In this document: positions 9,849 through 18,590 of the stretch, piece by piece
How positions within the stretch are numbered: the stretch's first letter is position 1
Layout of the letters: each line of letters begins with the position of its first letter
Source of the DNA: Acidobacteriota bacterium
GTDB taxonomy: Bacteria > Acidobacteriota > Polarisedimenticolia > SMYD01
Length of the DNA stretch: 34,488 bases
Reading direction: 5' to 3'
NCBI GenBank assembly: GCA_027295805.1
Contig: JAPUKF010000276.1
Location: 1 to 34,488 of the forward strand
The notes under the pieces: generated by a model
The model's database searches: none
What the model saw: only the letters and a program-made list of their open reading frames with translations
Told to the model about the DNA's origin: nothing
Translations under genes and position numbers: made by a program

Positions 9849-10871
9849 GTGAAGAAGCTGCGTGTCCTGGCCATGATGCATGCCGACCTGGTCCCCCCTG
9901 ACGAGATCACCGGCCTCAGCGACGCCGAGATCGCCCCCTTCAAGACCGAGTTCGACGTGGTCTCCACCCTGCAGGAACTGGGACACCATGTCAGGTCCCT
10001 GGGAGTTCTCTCCGATCTGGCCGTGATCCGCGAGGCCATCGCTGACTGGAAGCCGGACATCGTCTTCAATCTGCTGGAGGAGTTCGACGGTGTTGCCACC
10101 TATGACCAGCACGTGGTCAGCTATCTGGAACTGCTCCGTGCCCCCTACACCGGTTGCGGTCCTCGAGGCCTCATGCTGGCCCGGGACAAGGCCTTGTCGA
10201 AACAGATCCTCACCTATCACCGCATTCAGGTCCCCGACTTCGCCGTCTTTCCCCGCCGCCGGGCCATCCGCCGGCCCCGCCGGCTGCGCTTCCCCCTGTT
10301 CGTGAAGTCGCAGGTGGAGGAAGCCTCACTGGGAATCTCCAAGGCATCCATCGTCGAGAATGACGAGCAACTGGTGGAGCGCGTGCTCTTCATCCACCAG
10401 CGCATCGGTACCGACGCGATTGCGGAACAGTACATCGAGGGGCGTGAAGTGTATGTCGGTATCATGGGTGACCAGCGCCTCAAGGTCTTCCCCACCTGGG
10501 AACTCCTGTTCACCAAGATGCCCGAGGATGTGCCTCGTATCGCCACACGCAAGGCCAAGTGGGATTATGCCTACCAGAAGAAGTGGGGCATCATCAGCAA
10601 ACAGGCTCTTGACCTGCCGCCCGGGACGGAGAGCCTCATTCCGCGCATCGCCAAGCGCATTTACCGCAGCCTGGGCCTGGACGGGTATGCCCGCATGGAC
10701 ATGCGCCTGTCTCAGGACGACCAGATCTATGTTCTCGAGGCCAACCCCAACCCCCAGCTTGCCTACGGTGAAGATTTCGCCGAGTCGGCCGAGAAAGACG
10801 GAGTGGACTATGCTGACCTCCTGCAACGCATCATCAATCTTGGCCTGCGCCGAGGGGCGCGGCCAGCCTGA
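9849..10871 (+). CDS. ATP-grasp ligase related to D-alanine--D-alanine ligase
   Basis: APYTGCGPRGLMLARDKALSKQIL; RFPLFVKSQVEEASLGISKASIV; EQYIEGREVYVGIMG; DGYARMDMRLSQDDQIYVLEANPNPQL. Confidence 0.88.
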   Translation: MKKLRVLAMMHADLVPPDEITGLSDAEIAPFKTEFDVVSTLQELGHHVRSLGVLSDLAVIREAIADWKPDIVFNLLEEFDGVATYDQHVVSYLELLRAPYTGCGPRGLMLARDKALSKQILTYHRIQVPDFAVFPRRRAIRRPRRLRFPLFVKSQVEEASLGISKASIVENDEQLVERVLFIHQRIGTDAIAEQYIEGREVYVGIMGDQRLKVFPTWELLFTKMPEDVPRIATRKAKWDYAYQKKWGIISKQALDLPPGTESLIPRIAKRIYRSLGLDGYARMDMRLSQDDQIYVLEANPNPQLAYGEDFAESAEKDGVDYADLLQRIINLGLRRGARPA

Positions 10872-10883
10872 AAGGAGACTCTC

Positions 10884-11390
10884 TTGCAACGCAAACTGAT
10901 CCTGATACTCATGGCCGTGGCTCTCGGTTCCGCTCCGGCCCTCGCCGGTGACCGGCTGCAGGGTTGGGGCCCCCGCGTCGGTCTGGCGTCGGATCCCGAC
11001 CAGGCCATCGGCGGCGTTCATTGGAACCTGGGAACAGGGCATGACCAGTTGCGCCTGGCGCCCAATGTGCAGGTCGGCTTTGGTGACGACCACACCATCC
11101 TCGAGGGGACGGTGCCGGTCCACTGGATGTTCAACAAGGTAGAGGCCGACTTCACACCCTACGCCGGCGGCGGACTGGCCGTTGCCTGGATCGATCGGGA
11201 TCTCCCACCCAACAGCAAGGCCGACGACACCGAGGTGGAGCTGGCACTGAAAGCCATCGGCGGCCTGGAATGGCGCCTCAGCGGCGGGACCGATTTTTTT
11301 GTGGAACTGAACCTGGAGTTCGGCGATATCCACGACTTTCAGGTCGTGGCCGGCTGGACCTTCCATGCCGGCAACCGCAAGAAACCCTGA
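10884..11390 (+). CDS. Small secreted protein, likely outer-membrane beta-barrel
   Basis: Signal peptide MQRKLILILMAVALGSAPALAGD; alternating-hydrophobicity segments; TTG start with AAAGGAGA upstream. Confidence 0.55.
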   Translation: MQRKLILILMAVALGSAPALAGDRLQGWGPRVGLASDPDQAIGGVHWNLGTGHDQLRLAPNVQVGFGDDHTILEGTVPVHWMFNKVEADFTPYAGGGLAVAWIDRDLPPNSKADDTEVELALKAIGGLEWRLSGGTDFFVELNLEFGDIHDFQVVAGWTFHAGNRKKP

Positions 11391-11417
11391 AGCAGCGCTG
11401 CCGGAAACGCGCCGACT

Positions 11418-11456
11418 GCGCCGGGGACGGGAGGTCTGAGTCTCCGTCCCCGGCGC
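11418..11456. terminator. Terminator-like hairpin between convergent genes
   Basis: 13-bp perfect inverted repeat GCGCCGGGGACGG (11418-11430) / CCGTCCCCGGCGC (11444-11456), 13-nt loop; no clear U-tract either side. Confidence 0.5.
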
Positions 11457-11462
11457 TACCCC

Positions 11463-12491
11463 TCAGGGTGTCAAAACGGCCAGCTCCGTGGCGACGCTGT
11501 CCTCTTCATCGCCGCCCACGCCTGCCCCGCCAAGAAGAGCCTGGACCCGGGCCAGGTTGATCTCCAGGCGCGCAGGATCCCCGCCGGCGGCCAGCCCTGT
11601 GGCGAACTGCTGGGCAGCTTCATCGAGACGGCCGCTGCGCTCGTAGGCCAGACCCAGGTTGTTCTGGATATAGGCCGGCCCCGGGTTGAGGGACACGGCC
11701 GTCTCCAGCACGGTCACGGCTTCATGGACCTCGCCGTGGCGGAGCAGCAGCAGCCCCAGCCGGTTCCAGACATCACCATTATCGGGATCCAGATCCAGAG
11801 CGGTGCGCAGGGCCGCAGTGGCATCCTGCACCCGACCCAGATTGGCCAGTGAGCGCCCGCGCAGGTAATGGGCCAAGGGGTTGTCCGAGTCGATGACCAC
11901 AGCCCGATCCGCCGCCGCCAGAGCCTCGCCGTAGAGTTCCCGCTCGTTCAGGACCCGCGCCAGGTTGATCTTGGTGCGCACGAATTCCGGGCGCATCCCC
12001 GCCGCCCGGCGCAGGCTGTCTGCGGCTCCTTCCAGATCGCTGGCCTTCCACAGGGCCAGGCCCAGAAGATACGAACGGTACCAGGCCGCCGGCTTCTCCT
12101 CCACGGCTACCTGCAGGTGCGCCGCCGCTTCCAGGTGACGGCCCTGGCTGTAGAGCGACTCGCCCTCCGCCATGTGATCGCGGCCATCTCCCGCGGCCAG
12201 TCCCAGTTCCGGCAGGAGGAACCCCCGCCGCTCTACCGGCACCTCCAGAGCCGGTGATCCCGGCGTTTGGGACTCATCCATGGCGGCCAGCGCGAGGGTT
12301 GCATCGGTCTCCATCACCTCGTCGATGCCGTAGGTCGTGGGGTCGGCCCCGGCCAGGCGCGCGAACTCCTCCCGGGGCTTCTCCCGCGCGGTTTCCGTCG
12401 GCTCCGGACTGCAGGCGGAACCGACCATGATCAGAGGCAGCGTCAGCAGCGCCACCGGTATCCAGGTGCGTGAGTCACGAGTCTTGAGCAT
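11463..12491 (-). CDS. TPR-repeat lipoprotein
   Basis: N-term PVALLTLPLIMVGSAC lipobox-like; repeated TPR signatures (LAHYLRGRSLANLGRVQDATAALRTALDLDPDNGDVWNRLGLLLLRHG...); SD AAAGGAGGG. Confidence 0.82.
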   Translation of the reverse strand: MLKTRDSRTWIPVALLTLPLIMVGSACSPEPTETAREKPREEFARLAGADPTTYGIDEVMETDATLALAAMDESQTPGSPALEVPVERRGFLLPELGLAAGDGRDHMAEGESLYSQGRHLEAAAHLQVAVEEKPAAWYRSYLLGLALWKASDLEGAADSLRRAAGMRPEFVRTKINLARVLNERELYGEALAAADRAVVIDSDNPLAHYLRGRSLANLGRVQDATAALRTALDLDPDNGDVWNRLGLLLLRHGEVHEAVTVLETAVSLNPGPAYIQNNLGLAYERSGRLDEAAQQFATGLAAGGDPARLEINLARVQALLGGAGVGGDEEDSVATELAVLTP

Positions 12492-12520
12492 GACATGCCC
12501 TCCTTTCGCCCTTCTCTATG

Positions 12521-12535
12521 GCGAAAGCCATGCCA
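12521..12535 (-). promoter_or_regulatory. Sigma-54 (-24/-12) promoter for the TPR lipoprotein gene
   Basis: Minus strand TGGCATGGCTTTCGC vs consensus TGGCACG-N4-TTGC: 9 of 11 specified positions, with the -24 GG and -12 GC intact. Predicted start ~12509 leaves an 18-nt UTR GCGAAAGGAGGGCATGTC containing the SD. Confidence 0.6.
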
Positions 12536-12564
12536 CCCTGAAAGCGGGGGAAAACAAGGTTTCC

Positions 12565-12588
12565 CACCTGGAGAACGTGTTCCTGGTG
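12565..12588. promoter_or_regulatory. 24-bp imperfect dyad, candidate activator (UAS) site
   Basis: CACCTGGAGAACGTGTTCCTGGTG: CACCnGGAnnAC/GTnnTCCnGGTG, 9 of 12 half-site positions symmetric; centred ~67 bp upstream of the predicted sigma-54 start. Confidence 0.4.
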
Positions 12589-12594
12589 ACACGC

Positions 12595-12628
12595 AGCGTG
12601 CTCGCCGAGACACGGTCCCGGCGACGCT
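12595..12628 (-). terminator. Hairpin just past the response-regulator stop codon
   Basis: AGCGT(gct)CGCCG ... CGGCGACGCT: 10 bp with a 3-nt bulge, 11-nt loop; no U-tract. Confidence 0.3.
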
Positions 12629-12629
12629 G

Positions 12630-13994
12630 TCAGGCGTCGTCGCCCGGCTTTTTCAGCCCGTGAGCTCGAACCTTCTTGTAGAGATGACTGCGTTCCATGC
12701 CCAGCGCCCGCGCCGCCGCGGCCATGCGCCAGCCATGGCGTGCCAGGGTCGTGGCCAGGATCTCCCCCTCGGCGGCTGCCATCCTCTCCCGCAGGGACCC
12801 ATCATCGCCGGCGGAAGCGGCCCCGTCATCCGTGACTTCCGGCAGGATTCGCACCACGTCGGCGGCACGGATCTGCCGGGCGGGAACCAGAATGGCGAGA
12901 CGTTCCATGGCGTTGCGCAATTCACGTACGTTGCCGGGCCAGGCGTGACGGGCCAGGCGGGCCAGCGCTTCGGGGGTCAGTTCGCGCGCGGGATACCCGT
13001 TGCGCCGGCAGCAATCCGCCAGAAAGAGACGTGCCAGATCCGGCAGGTCCTGGCGATGATCCCGCAGCGGTGGCACATGCAGGCGAATGACGTTCAGCCG
13101 GTAGAAGAGATCTTGACGAAACCGTCCCGCTGCGATGTCAGCTTCCAGGTCGCGGTTGGTGGCGGCCACCAGGCGCACATCCACGCGGAACTCCCGGCGG
13201 CCGCCCAGGCGCTGGATCTCCCCGTTCTCGATGGCACGCAGCAGCTTGGGCTGCATGGCCAGGGGGACTTCCCCCACTTCATCCAGAAAGAGGGTGCCCT
13301 GGTGGGCGCGCTCGAAACATCCGGGCCGGTTCTCCCGGGCATCGGTGAAGGCGCCCCGGACATGGCCGAACAGTTCCGATTCGAACAGGCTCATGGGCAC
13401 GGCGGCGCAATTGACCTTGATGATGGGCCGCTCCCGGCGGGGGCTCGCACGGTGCACGGCACGGGCAACCAGTTCTTTACCGGTGCCGTTCTCACCGGTG
13501 ATGAGGATGCGACCGTCACTGGGTGCTGCCAGCCGGATGCGCTCGCGCAATTCATCCATCAGCGGCCCGCTGCCCACCATCTCGGCGGCCGTACCGGTCT
13601 CGGCCCGCAGGTCCTCGACCTCCCGGCGCAGACTGCTGTGGGCGAGCGCCCGCTCCACCGCGTGCACCAGGCGGTCCCGGGCCGGTGGCTTTTCGAGAAA
13701 ATCAACGGCTCCTTCGCGCAGGGCACTCACCGCCCGCTCCACCGTGCCGTGGCCCGTCAGGATGATGACGGGTGTGGCATCGCCGCGCTCTTTGAGGCGG
13801 CGCAGCATCTCGGTGCCGTCCATCTCGGGCATGGAAAGATCCACGATGGCCAGGTCGTAGCCGCCACCGTCCAGGGCTGCCAGGCCCAGGCGACCGTCGG
13901 CGGCATCACCTGTCTCATGCCCTTCCAGCGCAAGAGCGCGGGCCAGGCTGTCCCGCAGATGGGGTTCGTCGTCGACGATCAGGATGCGCGCCAT
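12630..13994 (-). CDS. NtrC-family sigma-54-dependent response regulator
   Basis: Receiver (ILIVDDEPHLRDS, DLSMPEMDG), AAA+ (ITGENGTGKELVARAVH, ELFGHVRGAFTDA, GTLFLDEVGEV), Fis-type HTH (MAAAARALGMERSHLYKKVRAHGL). Start set at MARILIVDD. Confidence 0.95.
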   Translation of the reverse strand: MARILIVDDEPHLRDSLARALALEGHETGDAADGRLGLAALDGGGYDLAIVDLSMPEMDGTEMLRRLKERGDATPVIILTGHGTVERAVSALREGAVDFLEKPPARDRLVHAVERALAHSSLRREVEDLRAETGTAAEMVGSGPLMDELRERIRLAAPSDGRILITGENGTGKELVARAVHRASPRRERPIIKVNCAAVPMSLFESELFGHVRGAFTDARENRPGCFERAHQGTLFLDEVGEVPLAMQPKLLRAIENGEIQRLGGRREFRVDVRLVAATNRDLEADIAAGRFRQDLFYRLNVIRLHVPPLRDHRQDLPDLARLFLADCCRRNGYPARELTPEALARLARHAWPGNVRELRNAMERLAILVPARQIRAADVVRILPEVTDDGAASAGDDGSLRERMAAAEGEILATTLARHGWRMAAAARALGMERSHLYKKVRAHGLKKPGDDA

Positions 13995-15637
13995 CAGCTT
14001 TCCTTTCCCGCAAGAGACGTGCGCGGCAAGCGCACAGTGAAACATGTTCCCTCGCCGCCCGTCTCCACGTCCAGACGCCCATCATGGGCTGTGACAATCT
14101 GCTTCGCCACGGCCAGACCCAGGCCCGTTCCGCCGGGACGGCTGCTGACACGAGGTTCGAAGAGATGATCCCTCATGGCGGCGGGAATGCCGGGCCCGTT
14201 GTCGCGGACCTGATAGGAAACAACATCTTCATGACCCTCACATCTCACCCACACCCGTCCACCGGGCCGCGGCACAACGGCCAGGGCGTTGAGCACCAGG
14301 TTCTTGAGAACCTGTCCCACCAGATCGGGATCCATCTCGGCAACTCCGGGATCGGCGACGATCTCCAGTTGCAACTCCACACCGGGTGCCGCATCCCGGT
14401 GGAGTCGCACCACTTGCCGCGCCGCCTCGGCGGCAGAAGTTGCCCGGCGCCGAGGCTCGGGCAGACGGGCGAAGCGCGAGAAGGTGTCCACCAGGCGCGT
14501 CAGGGCATCCACTTCCTCCAGAATGGTGCGGCACTCCTCCTGGAACAACTCCCGGAACCGTTCCGGGGCATGTTCACGAGAATGGACCAGATTCTCCACC
14601 GACAGGCGGATCGGCGCCAGCGGATTCTTGACCTCATGGGCCATGCGCCGGGCCGCATCCCGCCACGCAGCCAGACGCGCCGTGGTTTCCAGCTCCCGGC
14701 GCTGGCGTCGCAGGGCCACGATCATGCGGTTGAAGCTCTCGGCGAGACCGCCGAACTCATCCGCCCGGCTCCCGTCCAGTTCCAGCTCCAGGCGGCCATG
14801 GGACAGAGCTGCTGCCATTTCATCCAGGTGACCCAGGGGCGCCAGCGCCCGCCGGCCTAGCCAGGCACCACCTCCCCCGGCAGCAGCCGCCGCCGCCAGC
14901 ACCAGCAACGCGAGGGTTGCCATGGGCAGGGGTGGGGACGAGATCGGCCCGGGACGCCGGCCGTCCAGAAGAGGGGCCGAAGCGTCCAAGAGATCCAGCG
15001 CTACCGAGGCGAACAGCAGATCGTGTGGTGTATCTCTTTGCTGACTCATCAGGGCATGTTCGCCGCCCGACACGATGGCAAGACGCGTGCGGGCAACCGG
15101 GGGGGAGGCGGCCGCCGCTGCCTCCACAAGATCCAGGCCGACCACCATCAGGACCGTCTGCTCGCTCCATGTGATCGACCGTGCCAGCACCAGACCTGTG
15201 ACGTCTCGATCCCTGAACACCATGCGCCGCACCTGCGGGCGCACAAGGGGCAGAGTGCTGAGAGACATCTGCCTGCCGCCGGCCCGGGCCGGCCAGTGCC
15301 CGCACGCCAGGATGCTCCCGTCTTCCGACAGTACCCACAGGAGATCGAGAGGTGTCTCCGCCAGCGCCGACCGGGCCCAGGCGCGCAGCGCGGCCACGTC
15401 CCGGAACTCGGGGGACGATTCGTGCAGCCGCCGCACCAGAACGGCGCTCTCTTCCTTGAGGCGCCGTTCCCAGGCCTCACGCTGGGATGCCAGGTCAGCC
15501 TGCAGGTTCGCCTGCGCCGTGGCACGGTGGTTCTGCTGCTCCCACCGAACCCAGGCCGTGAAGGCCAGCGCCGGCGCCAGCACCGCCAGGGCCGCCAGCA
15601 GGGCAAGCCCCCAACCCAGACGTGCCGGCAGGCTCAC
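13994..15637 (-). CDS. Membrane sensor histidine kinase (NtrY/NtrB-like)
   Basis: N-terminal TM, extracytoplasmic region, second TM, HAMP-like segment, H-box ARRMAHEVKNPLAPIRLSVENL, ATPase motifs DNGPGIP and GGTGLGLAVAKQIV. GTG start. Confidence 0.93.
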   Translation of the reverse strand: MSLPARLGWGLALLAALAVLAPALAFTAWVRWEQQNHRATAQANLQADLASQREAWERRLKEESAVLVRRLHESSPEFRDVAALRAWARSALAETPLDLLWVLSEDGSILACGHWPARAGGRQMSLSTLPLVRPQVRRMVFRDRDVTGLVLARSITWSEQTVLMVVGLDLVEAAAAASPPVARTRLAIVSGGEHALMSQQRDTPHDLLFASVALDLLDASAPLLDGRRPGPISSPPLPMATLALLVLAAAAAAGGGGAWLGRRALAPLGHLDEMAAALSHGRLELELDGSRADEFGGLAESFNRMIVALRRQRRELETTARLAAWRDAARRMAHEVKNPLAPIRLSVENLVHSREHAPERFRELFQEECRTILEEVDALTRLVDTFSRFARLPEPRRRATSAAEAARQVVRLHRDAAPGVELQLEIVADPGVAEMDPDLVGQVLKNLVLNALAVVPRPGGRVWVRCEGHEDVVSYQVRDNGPGIPAAMRDHLFEPRVSSRPGGTGLGLAVAKQIVTAHDGRLDVETGGEGTCFTVRLPRTSLAGKES

Positions 15638-16938
15638 GGAGTCGCCCCGGCAGCCTGTTTACGGAAGGCGCCGACCGGGACGGGCGTCAACCACGGCAGG
15701 ATTTTTTCAGCCGGTGCACCGGCAGGAAGCCGCAGGCAAAGGCTGAGGGGTTGGACCGGCAGTTGCATGGCTGCCGCCCCTGGCGGCTGGATCAGGTCCA
15801 GGTAGCGCTGCCCCTTCTGGCGGCGAGGCGGCAGCCGCAGGAAAGGAGCCAGCCGCGCCTGAACATCGAATCCCCAGAGGCCGGTGGCCACCAGGCGCGC
15901 CTCCATGTCGAGAGCGGTGCCGACGGCCGCGGGCATGCGCACCAGGGCCGCGGTGTAGAGACCGGCCCGCAGGCGACGCTCCAGTTCGGCTGCGGCCACG
16001 ACCTCGAGGCGCAGCCGGATGTTGGCATCGACCAGCGCCGCCTGCATCTGATCCGCCAGGCGCATGATCTGGGAATCATCCCGCGCCAGGAGCAGAGTCA
16101 GCACACTCTCTTCGCCGGGCTTGTCCCTGCCGGGGTCAAGCGGGCCGTCCCCACGGACCAAGCGGTGGACACCTGTCGCCACGCGCCTCCGCAGTGAAGT
16201 GGACGGCTCCATGGCCGCGGAAAAAACAAGCCAGGCCTGAACCTGGTCATCCGCGCAGTACGTTGTCTCGCTCGCTCCGGCGCCGTCCTCCCGGAAAAAG
16301 AAGTCGCCGGGAAGATCCAGGCCGTGGTGGTGATCGGCCCGGCTCACAAGGCGAACGATGGACGCATCCGGTGACTCGGATCTGACCAGACGGAACGGTC
16401 CCAGGGACGACGGGTCGCCCGCTTCGGCGTGAGGATCCATGAGAAACAACCAGGGATGGCTGAGCCGCCGCAGGAAGCCCGGCCGCGGCTCGCGCAGTCG
16501 GAAACGCACGGTGGCCACGTCCAGGGCCACCGGCGGCAGAGCCATGGGCGCCGTCAGCCAGCGGGTTTCACGCCGGGCGGGAATCTGACGGGTCCACAGG
16601 CGCACGAAGCCCACGGCATTCAGGGCGCTGCCATCGGCGAGACGCAGGCCGGGGCGCAGCGTCACATCCCAGACCAGTCCCCCTTCCCGTGCCCTGGCCC
16701 GGCGCGCCAGGTCAGGGCGCGGCACCCCACGGCCATCCAGGCGAAAGAGCCCGCAGCCGAAGAAAAATCCACCCCCGCGCCGACCCGCGAAGAGGGGATC
16801 ATCGCCGCCCGCAAGGATCGAGGTGGGCCGGGACATCACCACGTGCCATGCCGGCCTGCCGTCGTTCTTCGCCCCGGGGAACGCAACATGGCCAGCGGCG
16901 GCCAGGGTCAGGGCAACCAGAAAGGCGATCCTTCTCAC
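15634..16938 (-). CDS. Divergent extracellular solute-binding protein (SBP_bac_5-like)
   Basis: Signal peptide; LFRLDGRGVPRPDLARRARAREGGLVWDVTLRPGLRLADGSALNAVGFVRLW resembles the SBP_bac_5 N-terminal signature; LGPFRLV; GTG start. Confidence 0.6.
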   Translation of the reverse strand: MRRIAFLVALTLAAAGHVAFPGAKNDGRPAWHVVMSRPTSILAGGDDPLFAGRRGGGFFFGCGLFRLDGRGVPRPDLARRARAREGGLVWDVTLRPGLRLADGSALNAVGFVRLWTRQIPARRETRWLTAPMALPPVALDVATVRFRLREPRPGFLRRLSHPWLFLMDPHAEAGDPSSLGPFRLVRSESPDASIVRLVSRADHHHGLDLPGDFFFREDGAGASETTYCADDQVQAWLVFSAAMEPSTSLRRRVATGVHRLVRGDGPLDPGRDKPGEESVLTLLLARDDSQIMRLADQMQAALVDANIRLRLEVVAAAELERRLRAGLYTAALVRMPAAVGTALDMEARLVATGLWGFDVQARLAPFLRLPPRRQKGQRYLDLIQPPGAAAMQLPVQPLSLCLRLPAGAPAEKILPWLTPVPVGAFRKQAAGATP

Positions 16939-18398
16939 GGAGGCGATGCCCCGTTCTCGGCGCCTATCTTCTCCACCGCGGTCAGCAGGTCGCCCAGGAC
17001 TTCCTCGCCGGTCTCCGGTCCCATGACGGTCATGCGCAGGTAGCGACGGCCACGAATCTCCGTTGAGCTCAGGTGAAACCGGCCTGCCTCAAGGAGGCGC
17101 GCGCGAATGCGCAACTGGGCGGCATCGTCCCCGGGCGCTCTGAAGCAAAGGATGTTCGCTTCCGGCGGGAAGGGGCATGAGAACCCAGGCCGGGAGTTGA
17201 TGATGTCGTGAAAACGCCGCGTCATTTCGTACTGCCTCTCCACGTAACGACGCAGTCCATCCTCGCCCGTGAGCAGGAGCGTGAACAGAACTTTGAGCCC
17301 AAGAGGCGCCTTGGTGCACTCCACCGTGCGCGTGATGAGATCCATACCGGGATTCTCTCCCTCGTGGAAGATGTAGCTGGCCTGCTGCCGGAAGGCACCG
17401 TCCAGGCGTGCTCCGTCCCGCACCAGAACCGCGGCGCACAAAGCCGATGTGCGCAGCATCTTGTGGGCATCCCAGATCATGGAGTCGGCCTGGGTGAGAC
17501 CGCGCAGACGATCCCGCAGGCGGGGAGAGAGCAGTGCGCCAGCGCCGTGGGCGGCATCCACATGGAACCAGATCCCCTCCTCCCGACACCAATCGCCGAT
17601 CTCCTCCAGGGGATCGTAGAGACCGGGGCCCGTTGAACAGGCACTGGCCACCAGGGCCATGATCCCGCGGCCACTCCGTCGGGCCCGCTCCGCCGCGGCG
17701 GGCAGACCATCGGGGCGGATCACCTGGCGTCGGTCGGCCGCAACCGGCACAAGGGCATCGGTTCCCAGGCCCATGATGCCCACGGCCCGACTGATGGAGT
17801 AGTGGGCTTCCGGCGAGGCCAGCACACAGAGACCACCGCCGTCATTGCCGCGGTTCCACGCCGCGGGTGCCACGGCGGCCCGCGCCGCCAGCAGGGCGGT
17901 GAGATTGGCCAGTGATCCGCCATGGGTGAGGACACCGCCGGAAAAGGGCCCCTCCTGGTGACCATCTTCCGGGCGCCGCAGGCGCGGCCAGCCCACCAGG
18001 GCAAGCATCCAGTCCAGCACCGCCAGTTCCACCGCCACGGCTCCCGGCCCCATCTCGTAAATGGCCATGCCGTTATTGGTCACGCCGTTGACCAGATCCG
18101 CCAACGCGGAGGCGTCATGGGGAACCGCCACCTGGTGAGCCAGGTAGCCCGGATGCTGCATGCGAACCGTGCGATCCAGGTAACGGGCGAGAAAGGCGAG
18201 GAATCCTGAATCATCAAGAGGCGCAGGCGCCGCCCCCCTGGACAGACCCAGCTCCGCCTCGAGTTCAGCGAGGAGAGGGAGACGCACAACGGGCCCATCT
18301 CCCTGCCGGGCCGACTCGAGGTAGCGGACCAGAAGACGCAGCACTTCGGGCCCCAGCCGTTTCAGGTGACCTGCTCTTTCCGCCTCCCGTGAAGTCAT
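16935..18398 (-). CDS. Pyridoxal-dependent (group II) decarboxylase
   Basis: GGVLTHGGSLANLTALLAAR; WFHVDAAHGAGALLSPRLRDRLRGLTQADSMIWDAHKMLRTSALCAAVLVRD (PLP Lys context DAHK). Confidence 0.9.
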   Translation of the reverse strand: MTSREAERAGHLKRLGPEVLRLLVRYLESARQGDGPVVRLPLLAELEAELGLSRGAAPAPLDDSGFLAFLARYLDRTVRMQHPGYLAHQVAVPHDASALADLVNGVTNNGMAIYEMGPGAVAVELAVLDWMLALVGWPRLRRPEDGHQEGPFSGGVLTHGGSLANLTALLAARAAVAPAAWNRGNDGGGLCVLASPEAHYSISRAVGIMGLGTDALVPVAADRRQVIRPDGLPAAAERARRSGRGIMALVASACSTGPGLYDPLEEIGDWCREEGIWFHVDAAHGAGALLSPRLRDRLRGLTQADSMIWDAHKMLRTSALCAAVLVRDGARLDGAFRQQASYIFHEGENPGMDLITRTVECTKAPLGLKVLFTLLLTGEDGLRRYVERQYEMTRRFHDIINSRPGFSCPFPPEANILCFRAPGDDAAQLRIRARLLEAGRFHLSSTEIRGRRYLRMTVMGPETGEEVLGDLLTAVEKIGAENGASPP

Positions 18399-18442
18399 GT
18401 CGCCCCGAATCTGAGTGCGCTAAACTGCAGCACCGGCCCAAC

Positions 18443-18535
18443 GGAGAGGTGCTGGAGTGGCTGAACAGGGGCGCCTGCTAAGCGCCTGGATGGCTTAACA
18501 CCGTCCCGAGGGTTCGAATCCCTCCCTCTCCGCCA
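18443..18535 (+). tRNA. tRNA-Ser(GCT)
   Basis: Acceptor GGAGAGG/CCTCTCC, anticodon loop CTGCTAA, long variable arm, GGTTCGAATCC, encoded CCA. Confidence 0.95.
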
Positions 18536-18549
18536 GCCGCCGTGCTTGG

Positions 18550-18578
18550 TTGACGCTCTCAGGGTGATTCTCTACCAT
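18550..18578 (+). promoter_or_regulatory. Sigma-70-type promoter for tRNA-Gln: TTGACG-N17-TACCAT
   Basis: TTGACG 18550-18555, 17-nt spacer, TACCAT 18573-18578; tRNA starts at 18591. Confidence 0.55.
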
Positions 18579-18590
18579 TCACCGGCCCGC

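Noticed and set aside
12503-12527. Inverted repeat CTTTCGCC-N9-GGCGAAAG as an SD-sequestering mRNA hairpin for the TPR lipoprotein
   Set aside because: The distal arm lies in the predicted -12 element, upstream of the predicted start at ~12509, so it would not be transcribed from that promoter. Reconsider only if a longer transcript exists.
12630-13994. GAFTDA instead of GAFTGA in the sigma-54 activator
   Set aside because: I recall this as a common natural variant in NtrC-family proteins; not evidence of loss of sigma-54 contact.
12495-14168. 557-aa plus-strand ORF antisense to the response regulator and kinase
   Set aside because: The opposite strand encodes textbook receiver/AAA+/HTH motifs; the ORF is long only because of GC-rich codon usage.
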